DNA of 56,548 bases, taken from assembly GCA_024741835.1 (NCBI GenBank), contig JAENRP010000297.1, forward strand, positions 1 to 56,548. Direction: 5' to 3'. Both the position numbers and the translations under genes were made by a program. The notes under the pieces are model-generated. The model was not told the origin of the DNA. It worked only from the letters and a program-made list of their open reading frames with translations, and did not search any database. Numbering within the stretch: the first letter of the stretch is position 1; every line of letters starts with the position of its first letter. This stretch comes from Diplocarpon mali. Its lineage: Eukaryota > Ascomycota > Leotiomycetes > Helotiales > Drepanopezizaceae. Positions 10,901 through 21,576 of this stretch are shown here, piece by piece.

Positions 10901-13300
10901 AGAATCCTATCTACTTTATAAATACTGGTTTAAAAGAACTCTATCTCCTTACGCTTTATATTATAATAAAAGGCGTTAGTACTGATTTCGCAAATAGGAA
11001 CTGCAGCTTTAGGGCATTTGCAAATAGGGTCAGATTATAGTCGATTCATATTAGATTGTTTTCCTGAATCTAGCTTAATCATAGGCAAGGGCGCTAGCCT
11101 AGTAATAGCAATAGGGATCTTGCGCTTAGCTAAAGCTATTAAATTAATATAGGACTATCTTCTATTAATCTATTAAGCTTTATCTATAGCTATTTCTTAT
11201 TCTTTACAATTGATATTAGCTTAATAATTAGATTGGATCTGAAGTCCTTTAAAAGGGGGAAGACGAATGACGATTTCCTTTGCAAATCAGGGAGATAGGG
11301 GATAATACAAAGGCTATAAGAATCGGTTTTCCTTTAAGTTAAGTTTAAGTTGGAATCGGCATATCTATTTAACTCTAATAATAGCATTATGCTAGCTAAG
11401 GTTGAGAATAACCTAAGGGCAGTTGTAAATACACCTTTTATTAATTGTTAAGTAAAAGCGCATATAGTGCGTAGCTTGCGCGCAAATGGTATTTTAAAAT
11501 CTATAAATAAGAATAGGGGCTGGAAGAGGAAGAATTTTAAAGCTAGTTGCTTTTAAAAGATGTATAGAAAGGGAATGATTTAAAAATAGGTAACTAAGGG
11601 CTTTAGTATCTACTAAAGCTAATAATAATACTTTAAGTCTATTTATACTAATAGTATAAGAGGTTAGGAATTGCTTCCCTCTTATTAAAGAATTAAGATC
11701 TAGCTTTAATAAGTCGCACTTTCGCAAGCCTAAGTAGGAGTCTTTTCCTAGGCCTTTTCGTTTTCCTAATCTTCTTCTATTTCGACCCTATTCTTAGTTA
11801 AGTCTAGAGTCGGATTAGCTTCCTTTGCATCTTCTAAGGCATTGATCTTGCTTATAAAAGGGCACTCGGTCTTATAATAACCAGTTTTGCCATAAGTCTA
11901 ATAGGTAGCTTGCTTAAGGGGTAAAGTAGGAGAACTAGCCTTAGCTAGTATATCTTAGCAAAAAGGGGTAGTCGGCTTTAAGGCTAGTGTCTTAGAAGCT
12001 CAGGTGGTACTTCCGGCGCTCGGACCGCAAGCAGTCTTATTAAAGAGCGAACCGGATGTCTTTTAATATAATACTAAGGTCGCCTTGCTTTTAGTCGAAG
12101 GGTTAAGAAGTTGGTTACTTTAGCGTTCGGCATTAAGGGCATTCAATTAGTTGATTATAATAGTATAGTCCTTCCCTTAAGAGGCCTTAGCTAAAGCGCA
12201 AGTAGATTTAAGTTAAAGGGTAATCTTATTCTATATAAAGAAGAACCACTTAGATCTTAAGACCTCTCTTTAAATCGTAGTAGATTGGAATCGGGCTCGA
12301 AACTAAGGAAAAGTTTCTTTAAAATAACTGGCTTCCCTTATATAAAGGTAGTGGAAAGTAGATCGGAATAGGTCTACCTCTTAGCTAGTTAAAAAGTAAC
12401 TACTTAGCAGTTCTACTATTTCTTAACAGTTTCGAAAGGGGTTAGTCTCTAAGAGGTACTAGGGTTTAAGGTACGTTTAGGCTTATCTTATAGTAGATCC
12501 TTAAATAAGGGCTCGGTGAGCTCGCTTATTCGGGTATAGGTCGGCGTTGACTTGCAATCGGTCTCGGACTAAAGCTAACTACTGCTTATATATTAGAGAG
12601 GTTCTATTATTAAAGGGGGTGATCTTTTCGATTAGCTGAATTTTTAGCTGTTTTATATCTGTATCAACTTTTAAAGGAGGCTAAGTCTTGCTTTATTAAA
12701 GGTAGGTAGATTCTCGCTTAGTAGTCTAATATACGCATTAAGCCGTTTCTTAGCTTTAATAAGCTAGGGTCTTTAGGCTAGAGATAGCTTAAGTAATCTT
12801 ACTAATCTCGCTTTGCAGTTATTAATTAGATTGATCTTAGCGTTATAAGGATTCTTTTAAACCTAAGACTATTCCTTATAAGACGTTTAAGTTTGAAAAG
12901 TCTCGTTTATCTTAGTTGGCTTGGCTATAGCGTTATAGTCTCTTGCCTTTGGCAGCAGAGGAAGGTCCGGCCCTAAGGGCTAGGGTAGGGGTACTTCCTA
13001 TAGAAGCTAGTTCCTTAAACGAACTGGGTATATTCTATATCTGCTGACTTCTAGCTAGTAGGGAATTTATTTTACCGATTTTAGTTTCGGTAGTGATTCG
13101 GTTAAAAAGGGGTTCTATAGAAAAAGGGTTTTAGTAGTATAGTACTCTCCTAACTTTTGCCTATAGCGCTTTTATAAAAGGAGTAGTTAAGAAAATCCGG
13201 CTAATAAAAGCGTTCCTTAATTATATTAGTTAATAAGCTATACTTAAGCTCTTAATTTGTCTAAGAGATCTTTAGGATCCTGACTTTATCGAAAGTCGAA
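7990..13300 (-). pseudogene. Dead gag-pol of Gypsy C
   Basis: Minus-strand polyprotein. From its 5' side (high coordinates): gag about 11910-13300; zinc knuckle 11862-11903 in CX2CX4HX4C spacing with Cys1, Cys4 and His9 replaced by Tyr; protease with D-T-G changed to D-T-K at about 11602-11610, followed by A-L-S-Y-L-F-L; reverse transcriptase, whose frame 10330-10614 is still open for 94 codons and includes L-R-F-C-I-D-Y-Q-K-L-N and K-L-D-I-R-A-A-F-N; the catalytic box Y-L-N-D instead of YLDD near 10270; RNase H about 9400-9900; integrase about 8350-9130 with the zinc region and the block L-L-Q-P-L-P-I-P ... Y-I-D-F-K-D-F. Limits of gag are approximate. Confidence 0.88.
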
Positions 13301-13378
13301 ATAACTGTAAATCGATTTTCTAAAAGGGTAGGATATTATTAAAAGCCGTCCTTGGCAGAGAAGAACTTCTTCGTTTAA

Positions 13379-13685
13379 TATAATAATATAGAACTACTAA
13401 AGTGCAAGATTAAGTATAGGAGCAAGAAGTAGTATAAAAGGCGTATTCTATAGGTCTAATACAAAAGAAATAAAGAAGTTAAAGAACCCTCCTTAGGGGA
13501 GAGCCCTTCTTCCTTATATATATAGCAGCTAGGAGCTCTATTGCCCGCTTATATAATATTATATAAGAATATCCTTTTGCACCTTCGGGGTCGATTCGAG
13601 AAAACCCTATATTGAATCGAGATTGTAAAACCTTAGAACGCCGTACTCCCAGGTAATTGCACTAAGTGGAGGTGCAGCCGTTATA
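13379..13685 (-). repeat. 5' LTR of Gypsy C (right copy)
   Basis: Starts TATAATAATATAG (TGTAACGATATAG in the left copy) and ends GCAGCCGTTATA. The length equals that of the left LTR, 307 bp. No obvious tRNA-complementary primer site follows on the minus strand, where the adjoining bases read TTAAACGAAGAAG. Confidence 0.92.
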
Positions 13686-13690
13686 CCTTT

Positions 13691-14027
13691 AAGCTTATCG
13701 GAGATGCTACTTTTATAATAGTACTTATAATATTACTAATTATAAAGTTAAAAGGCAATTAATTAATATAGTTGCTAGCTTTAATATTAAAAAGTAATTA
13801 AAGCAGAAGTTAAGAAGCAAACTACCCTTATCCTACTAAAGGCTATAACTATTAAAGAAAGGCAAAGGAAAAGGCTATTTAACTAGAACTTTAGCAAATA
13901 CCTTTAATAATAATAGTAGGTTATTTAAACTTAAATCTACTTCTAATGATTTAAATAATAATTATAATAAAGATACTTACGTTTTAAAAGCCGATTTTTA
14001 TAAGATCCTTGAATCTAATTAATATAG
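13691..14027 (+). pseudogene. A2 piece 2: end of gag to protease start
   Basis: Continues A2 after Gypsy C with aagcttatcggagatgctac, matching 13691 onward to the A1 stretch near 430. It carries the degraded zinc-knuckle-like region and the linker to the protease. It stops at the duplicated tatag (14023-14027), where element D is inserted one codon block before the protease active site. Confidence 0.85.
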
Positions 14028-14199
14028 TGTCGTGCTGTATTTAGAGGTGGATTCTCAGTGGTGGCAGAAGCTTGTAAAATTCTACTTTAACTGTATACCT
14101 GAGCTCCCTTTATAGAAGTGCTCTATGGCCACTTTAGGGGTATATTACATAAGCCAGTCCTCAGATGCCTTAGTGCCTAAGGCTCCTTATAGCGCAATA
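14028..14199 (-). repeat. 3' LTR of D (172 bp)
   Basis: Begins TGTCGTGCTGTATTTAG and ends AGCGCAATA. It matches the right LTR with transitions only in the parts compared. On the minus strand it is preceded by CTAAGGGGTA, a weak polypurine tract. Confidence 0.9.
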
Positions 14200-14780
14200 T
14201 ACCCCTTAGGTGAGAAGCAGCTCCTAAGCTAGGCTTAGCTATAACTAGCGCCAGATTTAGTATATAAGACTCCTTTATTATACTCCTTAGCTTTTAGAAT
14301 AATGAAAATTGCTTAATAAAGCTGTAATAAATGAAAGAGGGAGCGCGTTCCAAGTGCTTCCTTTATAGAATAGAAGCTAAATCAGGTAATAAAGGAAAGT
14401 TAATAAAGGCAGCGCGCTTATAAAAGTACGCGTTTTTCCCTTATAAAGCTTTCCTTCCTTATACTTCTTTAAATAATCACTTTAAAATAGAGAATAGTAA
14501 TAACAACTTTAAGGAGCGCCTTACTAGGGCTACTACTATAAGCTTCCTAATCGTGCTCCCTTACTTCTACTAAAGACTTATAGCAAAGTCGTTATACTTA
14601 AATACAGCTTAGAGCTTCTTAGCGTAGCAGATAGTAAAAGGATAATAACGCGCCTAAGACGTTTAATATAGTAATACCCTTAAAAGGGAGCGCGCCTCCT
14701 CCCCTCTTTACCACCCCTTAGGCTATAGTTCTTAAAATACCAGCGGTCCCTTCTGCAGCTCCCTCTTCCTATCGCAAGCT
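14200..14780 (-). other. 3' part of D, no recognisable gene
   Basis: Lies between the protease-like segment and the LTR. The minus-strand frame that runs through gag can be followed in places but is broken and shows no domain I recognise. It may be a leftover of a pol gene shortened during the origin of the element. Confidence 0.4.
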
Positions 14781-16335
14781 AGAGCAGGGGCTGATAAGGA
14801 ATATACTATATAAGGGGTGCGTTCGGAGCTTCTTAGCTAGGAAGTCGGCTGGCGTATATATAGTCCTAGGGATATGCGATTTTTAATGATCTAAGAACTA
14901 GAAGCTCCTTTCAATTAATAAGGTACGTCGTAGCGTAGTTATCAAGTAAGGTTGTATTCGAGAGAGCGTAGGGAGCTCTAAGGGTAGAGTATATTCCTAG
15001 GGTAAAGTCTTTAAAGAGAGCTAGATCTAAGAAGGCGGCGATAATCTTAGATTTGCCGCTCTTTAAAGCTTTAGCAGATGTTCTCTCTTTAAATTAATCT
15101 ATAAGAGCTTATTTAATATAAGAGAGCTTAGCATAGAGCTCTCTCTATTCTAAGGAAGCAAGGTTTTCATATATTCTTTTGACTTTATTATAGCTAGGGA
15201 GATTTCAAAGCGTACCTTCCTTAGCGCTAGTTAAGGCGTATTTCAGCCTATTACACTCCTTTAGGTTCTAGAAGTGATTTTTGACCTAAGGGCAAAGGCA
15301 CTTTTTAACGCTTCCCTTAAGAGTCTTCTTCGCCTTGCCTTTACTTAGTGCTCTTAGATTAGTATAATCGCTTACTCCTTTAAGCGAGGCGTATACTCCA
15401 AGGGTTACCTTTAATAAGGAGCTTGCGAGGCTTTGCTCTATTAAGCTTAAGAACCAATTAATATAGTAGATCATATCTTTTCTATACTCTAGACCTAGCT
15501 TATTATCTCTAATAAGCTTTGCCTAGGTCTGCTAGGACTAAGTAGGAGCCTAGCGGTAAACCGATTATAGAAACTTTATAATCGCAAGGGAGCTTTAAAC
15601 CTCTAGGATTCTATAAGTTCGAGCTTCTTAATAGATCTCCCTAAAGCTAGTAAGCCAGGTCTTTAGGTCTACTTTGCTACTCCTGGTTTTAAAGAGCTTG
15701 GTATTATAGTCTTTCTAAATTGACTCTATTATATTAACTTTAAAAGGGGCTAGTTCTTTGCGCAAGTGCTCCACAATCTATTGAATTGATAGTTTTCCCG
15801 CTTCCTTACAATTATATTGCACTACTTAAAGCAACGTAAGGTATACTATCTTAATAATCTAACGGTATAACTAAGTATAGGAGCTCCTATTCCTTTTCTA
15901 TATTTCTATTAAGAGATTATATTATATTACTGCCATTTTATACTCTAGCTTTATATCTTTAGCTATTGTCTTCGCAGGTAGTAGTAGAGCTGGCATTTAT
16001 TAATCGGTAGCTTCCTACTATTAGTATAACTCGTAGTAGCTTTGCAATACTCTTTAGTCCTATCCTTCTACAATTTTTTCAAGCTGCGGCGGTTCTATTT
16101 CTAGATTTAGTAGATATAAAGCTTTATTCTTATAAAGTAGAGCTTAGTTTCCCGTCTCTATAGCATACAGTTTAAGGTTATTAACCTATCTTAGCTTCTT
16201 TATATGCTTCTAAAAGCGTAGAAATTCGGCCTGAAACTCTAGCTTAGCGTACCAAATGCGCTATAACTTCCTATCCTAGAGTATAACTCCACTAGAGCTA
16301 AGCTCTTGAGCTTCTTTTTGCTAGTATTCGCTCAT
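14780..16335 (-). pseudogene. Degraded gag plus protease-like segment of D
   Basis: ATG at 16333-16335 (M-S-E-Y). The frame runs with TAG stops through a Copia-type gag: an N-terminal block with R-I-W-Y-A-K-L-E-F, a mid part ending in L-K-T-W-L-T-S-F-R-E-I-Y, and an open piece at 15286-15474. It ends in a zinc-binding C-L-C-P...H...C motif near 15250-15310 of the type CxC-H-C seen in fungal Copia gag. Further on, near 14917-14960, L-L-D-N-Y-A-T-T-Y-L-I-N resembles the aspartic protease site (family D-x-(G/C)-A-x-x-H). Nothing of integrase or reverse transcriptase follows. Confidence 0.75.
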
Positions 16336-16523
16336 ATTAACTAAGATAGTAGGAAGTATAGTATTAATTGGCTAAGAGCATTAGAATATTAAGTCAAGTT
16401 ATATAACGCGTATAGGCAAAGGAGAATAGATGAAAAATAGTAGTGAAACCTCTTTAAGAAGTCTTTAAATATAGTAGATTTTTAATCGTTTGCTCCTTAG
16501 GAGTTGCGAATAGTGCTAATAAC

Positions 16524-16695
16524 TATCGTGCTATATTTAGAGGTAGATTCTCAATAGTGGCAGAAGCTTATAAAATTCTACTTTAACTATATACCTGAGC
16601 TCCCTTTATAGAAGTGCTCCGTGGCCACTTTAGGGGTATATTACATAAGCCAGTCCTCAGATGCCTCAGTGCCTGAGGCTCCTCATGGCGCAACA
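16524..16695 (-). repeat. 5' LTR of D (172 bp)
   Basis: Starts TATCGTGCTATATTTAG and ends CATGGCGCAACA. It contains the hairpin GCCTCAG-tgc-CTGAGGC at about 16665-16681, intact here and damaged in the other LTR. The minus-strand bases right after it, GTTATTAGC, loosely resemble the primer site of families A and B. Confidence 0.9.
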
Positions 16696-16700
16696 TATAG

Positions 16701-19185
16701 TAATACTAGTTATATAATATATATAATTAATAAACCCTACTTATTTAAAGGCCTACTTATTAAAATAAAAAGGCGCTCTATTAAAGTTAGTAGTAGAAGG
16801 TTATATATAGACTCGATAAGTATAGTAAAGATAAATATTACTAGTATTTCTTTCCTTTTATAAAATGTTCTCCTTATACTTAGCTTAAGTATTAATCTCT
16901 TATTTAGCTATAAGATTTATATAAAGTTAAATTATATAAGAGTTTTTAATAATCAATTTATATAGTTTATAAATAATAATTATAAAGTGATCTTTAAAGC
17001 TAAAATTAAAGATAGACTTTATATTATCTTAAAGGTAATATTATAGAAATTGACTCTTAGGCCAGATCTATAAGTGGATTCCTTTAAGGAAAGTGCACTC
17101 TTTACCTTAATATAATTAAGCGAGGATAAGGAGAATAGATAGACTCTTAAGCTAAGATTGCAAGTGAAATTTGTAAAAATAACTCTTAAGCTAGGATTAT
17201 AAGTAGATTATAAGGTATTCTTAAAGATAACTTTTAAGTTAGGATTATAAGTGAATTTAGTAGAAATGACTCTTAGGCCAGGATTGCAAATGGATTTTGC
17301 AAATTTGCTAATAATAACTCTTAAGCTAAGATCGCAAGTGAAATTTATAAAAATAACTCTTAGGCTAAGATTATAAGTGAAATTCGTAAAATTATTAGAG
17401 ATGACTTTTAAGCTAGGACTGCAAGTAGATCTTGCTATTTTTAGGAAATCGACTCTTAAGCTAGGACTATAAGTAGATCTTACGGTTTTATTAAAAATGA
17501 CTCTTAAGCTAGGCTTATAATTAGAAAATAGTAAAACCTTAAACTGCTATTACTAGTCCTTTTTTAGCTATTGATAATAAAGTATTAACTAATAATAGGC
17601 TATTAAAGCTATTAAAAGCCGAAAGCCTATTAAAGTATTAGCTAATATATAAAAGATTTATATATCTAAGGCTAAAGAAATTAAAGGGCCTATATAAGGT
17701 CTTAACCTTAAAATAAAAGATCTAAGTATTAAAGGATCGCTTAATATACTGAATTTGTAAGCTAATAAAACTTTGAAATTAGATGTAAATTAAGCTTAGT
17801 CTATAAAAAGATTCAATACTAGCGCTAATATCTATTAATACTATTAGACTATTTATAACTTTAATTAAAGGAAATAATTGGTTTTCTTAAATAGTAGATA
17901 ACTCTACTTAATAGATATAGACTATTTATACTAAGATTAAATCTAAGCTTATAGAAAAGCTGGAAACTTAGAAAGTAATAGAGAAACGCTGGACCTAATT
18001 AAAGCTAATAGCTATTAGGTCTGATAATATATTAGAGATTAAGGTAAAGCTTAATAAATAGGTAAAATAAGGAGTTTATTATAAACTAATTATAATATAT
18101 AAAGGTTCCTATTAGAATAGCATCGCTAAGCGAAGTATTTAGCAAGTAGAAACTGACTATTGCGCTTTACTATAAGATGCTAACCTGCTATTGGAATTCT
18201 AGGACCTTGCGGTTAAGATAGATATATACTTATGAAATAGAATAGGTAATAGACTAATAGTTAATAGCACCCGAATATCGCTATATAAGGTATATTTCAA
18301 ATAAAAGCTAAGCTTAGACTATATCTATATCTTTAAAAGCGTCTACTACTCTTATATTAGCCTAAAGTCCTAGCCTATAAGTATAAAGAGTAAGAAGCTA
18401 ATAGACTAAGATAGAGAATATATATTTATTAAGTATATTAAATAGATAATAAAGCAATAGATAGTATATACGCTAGATTTAAAGCAAGTAATTATATCCT
18501 TAATAGTTGAGTTTAATAAATCTTAAAATAGGAAGGAGCTATCCTTAAAGCTCTATATACCTAGAGATTCGCAAGGTATACTACTTAATAGTAATACTAT
18601 TAAGTTGAACTAATAACCCCTCTCTTTAAGCTTAGGTATATTAAGCGCACCTGCTAATCGACGACCTGCTAGTTGCCTAAAGGCCGAATAGACTATTCCT
18701 ATTATTTATAAACTACTTAAAGTATAGAATAACTTTAATATTATTATCCCTTTAATTAAAGTACTTATAGTAAAGGATATTCTTAAAATAGGTATAAGTA
18801 ATAATAAGCCTCTACTATTAGAAAGCAGTTCCTTAGATAATAAGCTTATAGAACCTATAGCCGAACCTACGCCTTTAAAGAGGAATAAAGACTTAGAATT
18901 AGAAGATACCTTAGATAAACGCAAGTCTAAGCGTATTTAGGTTATAATAGCATATAGGATCTATAAGCTCGAACTTTAATAGAGCTTTGATAAAGATAAT
19001 ACATTCCTAGCCGCTAGGAGGATAATGAAAATCTCTCTTTTAAAAACGTATAATAAAGCTATTAATAACTTAGAGAATAGAGTAGTATAGAATAAGGCAA
19101 TTTAAAAGGAGATAAGCTCTCTTATTACAAATAGTATATAAATAGAGGAACTAATGCTAAAGGATATGAACCTAGTATTAATAAA
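16701..19185 (+). pseudogene. A2 piece 3: protease, array, integrase, linker
   Basis: Resumes the A2 frame after D: protease about 16701-16960, tandem motif array 17049-17525, GAG-pre-integrase zinc region about 17590-17780, integrase core about 17790-18430, then the variable linker that joins integrase to reverse transcriptase. It ends at the duplicated ataaa (19181-19185), where B1 enters. It is heavily mutated: stops occur every few codons. Confidence 0.85.
17049..17525 (+). repeat. Tandem array of the 23-bp motif, 10 units (A2)
   Basis: Ten RIP-degraded units in the same place as in A1. Core starts read gactcttaggcc or aactcttaagct and ends read caagt or ataagt. Unit order and spacer types match A1 (for example the agatcttgctatt and agatcttacggtt spacers), so A1 and A2 share an array with the same number of repeats. 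Confidence 0.8.
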
Positions 19186-19420
19186 TGTTGCAGGAATGCC
19201 CGTCACATATTTGTCACATGATCTGTCATATGACATATCATATATATAATATGTCATATGACTTGCCACATGACTTAGTGGCAGCCCTTGTTAAATAGCT
19301 CGTAGTTAAAGAGCTCTTATGAATTAAGACACCTAACATCGTCGTTTGCACCTCATACTTCTTTATACCTTCTCTTCTAGTTTACTATCAAGTTCACTAT
19401 TAAAGAACCTTATTGCTATA
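19186..19420 (+). repeat. 5' LTR of B1 (235 bp)
   Basis: TGTTGCAGGAATGCCC to CTTATTGCTATA. By eye it differs from the 3' LTR at about 19 positions, every one a transition. It contains a perfect 14-bp inverted repeat (arms 19225-19238 and 19249-19262, GTCATATGACATAT and its complement) around a 10-base AT loop, degraded in the 3' LTR. Confidence 0.93.
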
Positions 19421-19440
19421 GGTTATAAGCCCCGCATGCC
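19421..19440 (+). other. Primer-binding site of B1 (internal initiator tRNA-Met)
   Basis: GGTTATAAGCCCCGCATGCC directly abuts the LTR. Its complement closely resembles the D-arm to anticodon-loop region of a fungal initiator tRNA-Met (GGGCTCATAACC, with one CA-to-TA change). This is the half-tRNA priming known from Drosophila copia, not the usual 3'-CCA end. Confidence 0.7.
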
Positions 19441-19469
19441 TATAAATAGCATTCGACAAATTCCATCGA

Positions 19470-21221
19470 TCAGAGTCTCCTTTACAAATGAAAAGGCTGA
19501 TTGATATTTTGAGTTTTACTCAATTAACGATATATAAAAAAGCGTTATTTCAATAATAAAACAGTGGCTACTCCCCTTTTAGAGCGCTACGCAATAATCC
19601 AAGCTTACGTAAGATTCGTCACTATAGCTAAATCATTAGGACTAATAGCTAAGATTACTAGCTTAATTGCTAAAAGTACTCCATTGCCTAAATCACCTAA
19701 TTTTAAAGGGACTAATATATAGTACCTTAAACTCAAATTTAATAGTTTATCTCTTCCTCCTCTTCCTTCTTTACCTTCTCCTTTCGACAACTCTATATAC
19801 AAATATATAAATAAGATATTGTTATTATCTTCGGCTGCCCTTAGCCTCCTTAAGTCTTAAAAGCTTAAAGGCGCAGAGGACTATAGCTAGTAAAGGAATA
19901 AGGTTTTGAACCTTATAAAGTCAAACGCCTTAACTATATATCTTTATATAAAAGCTAGAATATATACTCTACTTAAGGTTAACTTATAAGACTGTTCTAT
20001 TACACTTAAGGAAAGGGATAATTGGGTTAAATAAGAAGCTAAGGAATCTTAGATAAAGCTTACTATTATACTTAATTGCAAATTAAGCCTACTAGCTTAT
20101 ATAGAAGGCAATAAATCTGCCTTAGATATATAGGAAGCTCTCTAAAAATAGTATAAAGGATTTAGAATAGTGCTTGAATATAATGCTATATAGACCTACG
20201 TTACTATTAAATATAATAACTTCAATTCACTTAAAGCTTACGTCGTCGCCTTTAGGCTTTTAATTATTAAATTAGAAGCTCTCGACTCTGCCCCTCCCTC
20301 TTACTAGCACCCTATTATATTTATTATTAGCTATTCTAATAGGTGGCCCATTTGGGCAGATCGATAATACTCTAACCTTTGCTTAGCTATAGCAGCTGGA
20401 CGAAAATCAGAGATTACGCTTAAAGCTTTTATTAAAGATATTACTAATAAAGCTCAAGCCTTATAAAGTTTAAAAATAAATAGAACTATCTTATATAGTA
20501 ATAAATCGGCTGGTAAGCCGCATTCCTTTAATAAGAAGTCAGAAAATAAAGGAGGTTTTAAAGACTTAAAAAAGAGCACCTCTAAGAATACTACCTCCTC
20601 CCCTAACTCCCCCTATCTTTATTATAAGCAACTAGAGCTATACTATAAGGTAGAAGATTGCTTTATAATTAATAAATCGAAAAGAGAGGCTTAGAAAAAG
20701 GACTTAGGGAAGAAGTACGTATTTTATCACCTCAAAGGCAAGGACGATAAGTCCTTACTATTATTATTATTACTAAAAGGCAAGAAGCCTTCTAAGAAGA
20801 TTCAAAAGGAAGACGAAAAGTCAGATAATGACCTCTTTAGGCATACTATACTATTACTAACCCTAGGGCCAATTCTCACTCGCGAGCTAGGCCTAGGACT
20901 TAATTCCGACTCCTCCCTAAGGCCAATTTCCACTCGCAAGCCGGGCCTAGGACTTAGTTCTTCTACCTCCTGCTTCTTATTAAAATTGAGGAATCGTTAG
21001 CTATATAATATAAGTGCTAGTAAGTACGTCTCTAATGATCTTTCTAAGTTTACTTCTTATACTACTCAAGATAATCTACCCTCCTTAAGTACAGTTAATA
21101 GATTTATTCAACCTCTTAGCATTAGTACTTGCAAAGTCAATGTACTTAAATCTAATAGAAAGGTATATATTTTTAAGTTAATTAATACTCTTTATATACC
21201 TTAATTACCTATTTGCCTATA
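19470..21221 (+). pseudogene. B1 gag and protease (5' part)
   Basis: Copia gag beginning around 19500-19570 (the start codon is not certain) and readable with scattered TAG/TAA to a zinc-knuckle-like stretch near 20625-20665 that still ends in K-V-E-D-C. A Lys/Ser-rich spacer with two inverted copies of the 23-bp motif follows. The protease site near 21007-21015 reads N-I-S-A-S-K-Y where the family has an Asp-(Ser/Thr)-Gly-Ala-Ser motif. The frame continues after Gypsy E at 48546. The last five bases ctata (21217-21221) are E's target. Confidence 0.82.
20878..20954 (-). repeat. Two inverted copies of the 23-bp motif in B1 gag-protease linker
   Basis: Cores 20878-20900 and 20932-20954, 54 bp apart, in the opposite orientation to coding. 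Read in the B1 frame they give T-R-E-L-G-L-G-L and T-R-K-P-G-L-G-L, so the reverse orientation was also tolerated in frame. This argues that the motif is a DNA-level element and not a conserved peptide. Confidence 0.8.
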
Positions 21222-21277
21222 TATTACGACTTGCTCTCGAGCGTACAGAAGGCGAGAATCGAATGATGCTTACTATA
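21222..21277 (-). repeat. 3' LTR of E, left fragment (56 bp)
   Basis: Starts TATTACGACTTGC and matches the first 56 bases of the right LTR at 48287 (TATTATAACTTGC). Its last five bases, ctata (21273-21277), are duplicated at 41418-41422 on the other side of Copia F. Confidence 0.92.
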
Positions 21278-21576
21278 TATAGGTTCTATACTAGTATTCG
21301 ATATTCACGTGAATATAGTTGAGTACTTATTATTAAAAAGAATCTATTATAATATCTGCCTATCTTTACATAACTGAGATAGTACCTTTATACCTATAAA
21401 TGTCCTCCTTCCTATAGTCCCTCTTAGCCGCATATAAATATCCTTCTAAGGTCCTCCGGCTGAATAGCCGTTTGAAATACATATAAAACCCCTTATATCG
21501 CATATGGTACAGCTGTGTAAGATGACCCTAGGAATAAGGGCAGCTTGCCTCCTATATAGGAATCTGCGTATTAATA
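21278..21576 (-). repeat. 3' LTR of F (299 bp)
   Basis: TATAGGTTCTATACTAG to CTGCGTATTAATA. It includes the perfect 16-bp palindrome ATATTCACGTGAATAT at 21301-21316, degraded to atatttatataaatat in the other LTR. A good match in length and sequence with 41119-41417. Confidence 0.92.

Larger units (their letters stand above)
6122..13685 (-). mobile_element. Ty3/Gypsy element C, complete (7.56 kb)
   Basis: Bounded by 307-bp LTRs at 6122-6428 and 13379-13685 and by the duplication ccttt (6117-6121 and 13686-13690). The polypurine tract next to the left LTR reads on the minus strand and the gag-pol frame is on the minus strand, so the 5' LTR is the right one. Domain order gag, zinc knuckle, protease, reverse transcriptase, RNase H, integrase is that of Ty3/Gypsy. 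Compared with the other Gypsy element here (E) it carries about 1.2 kb extra between pol and the 3' LTR, holding an antisense reading frame. It is nested in A2 gag. Confidence 0.92.
14028..16695 (-). mobile_element. Short LTR element D (2.67 kb), gag and protease only
   Basis: Two 172-bp LTRs (14028-14199, 16524-16695) and a tatag duplication (14023-14027, 16696-16700) define it exactly. The internal part is about 2.3 kb, too short for a full Copia element, and holds a gag frame plus a protease-like segment on the minus strand but no integrase, reverse transcriptase or RNase H. This is the structure of a non-autonomous gag-carrying LTR element that would need enzymes from another Copia element. 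It is nested in A2. Confidence 0.9.

Noticed and set aside
19421..19440. tRNA gene fragment next to the B1 LTR
   Set aside because: The position directly at the LTR edge and the recurrence in family A show a primer-binding site, not a tRNA gene.
19605..19802. Minus-strand frame in B1
   Set aside because: Opposite to B1 gag, which reads on the plus strand with recognisable Copia gag character.
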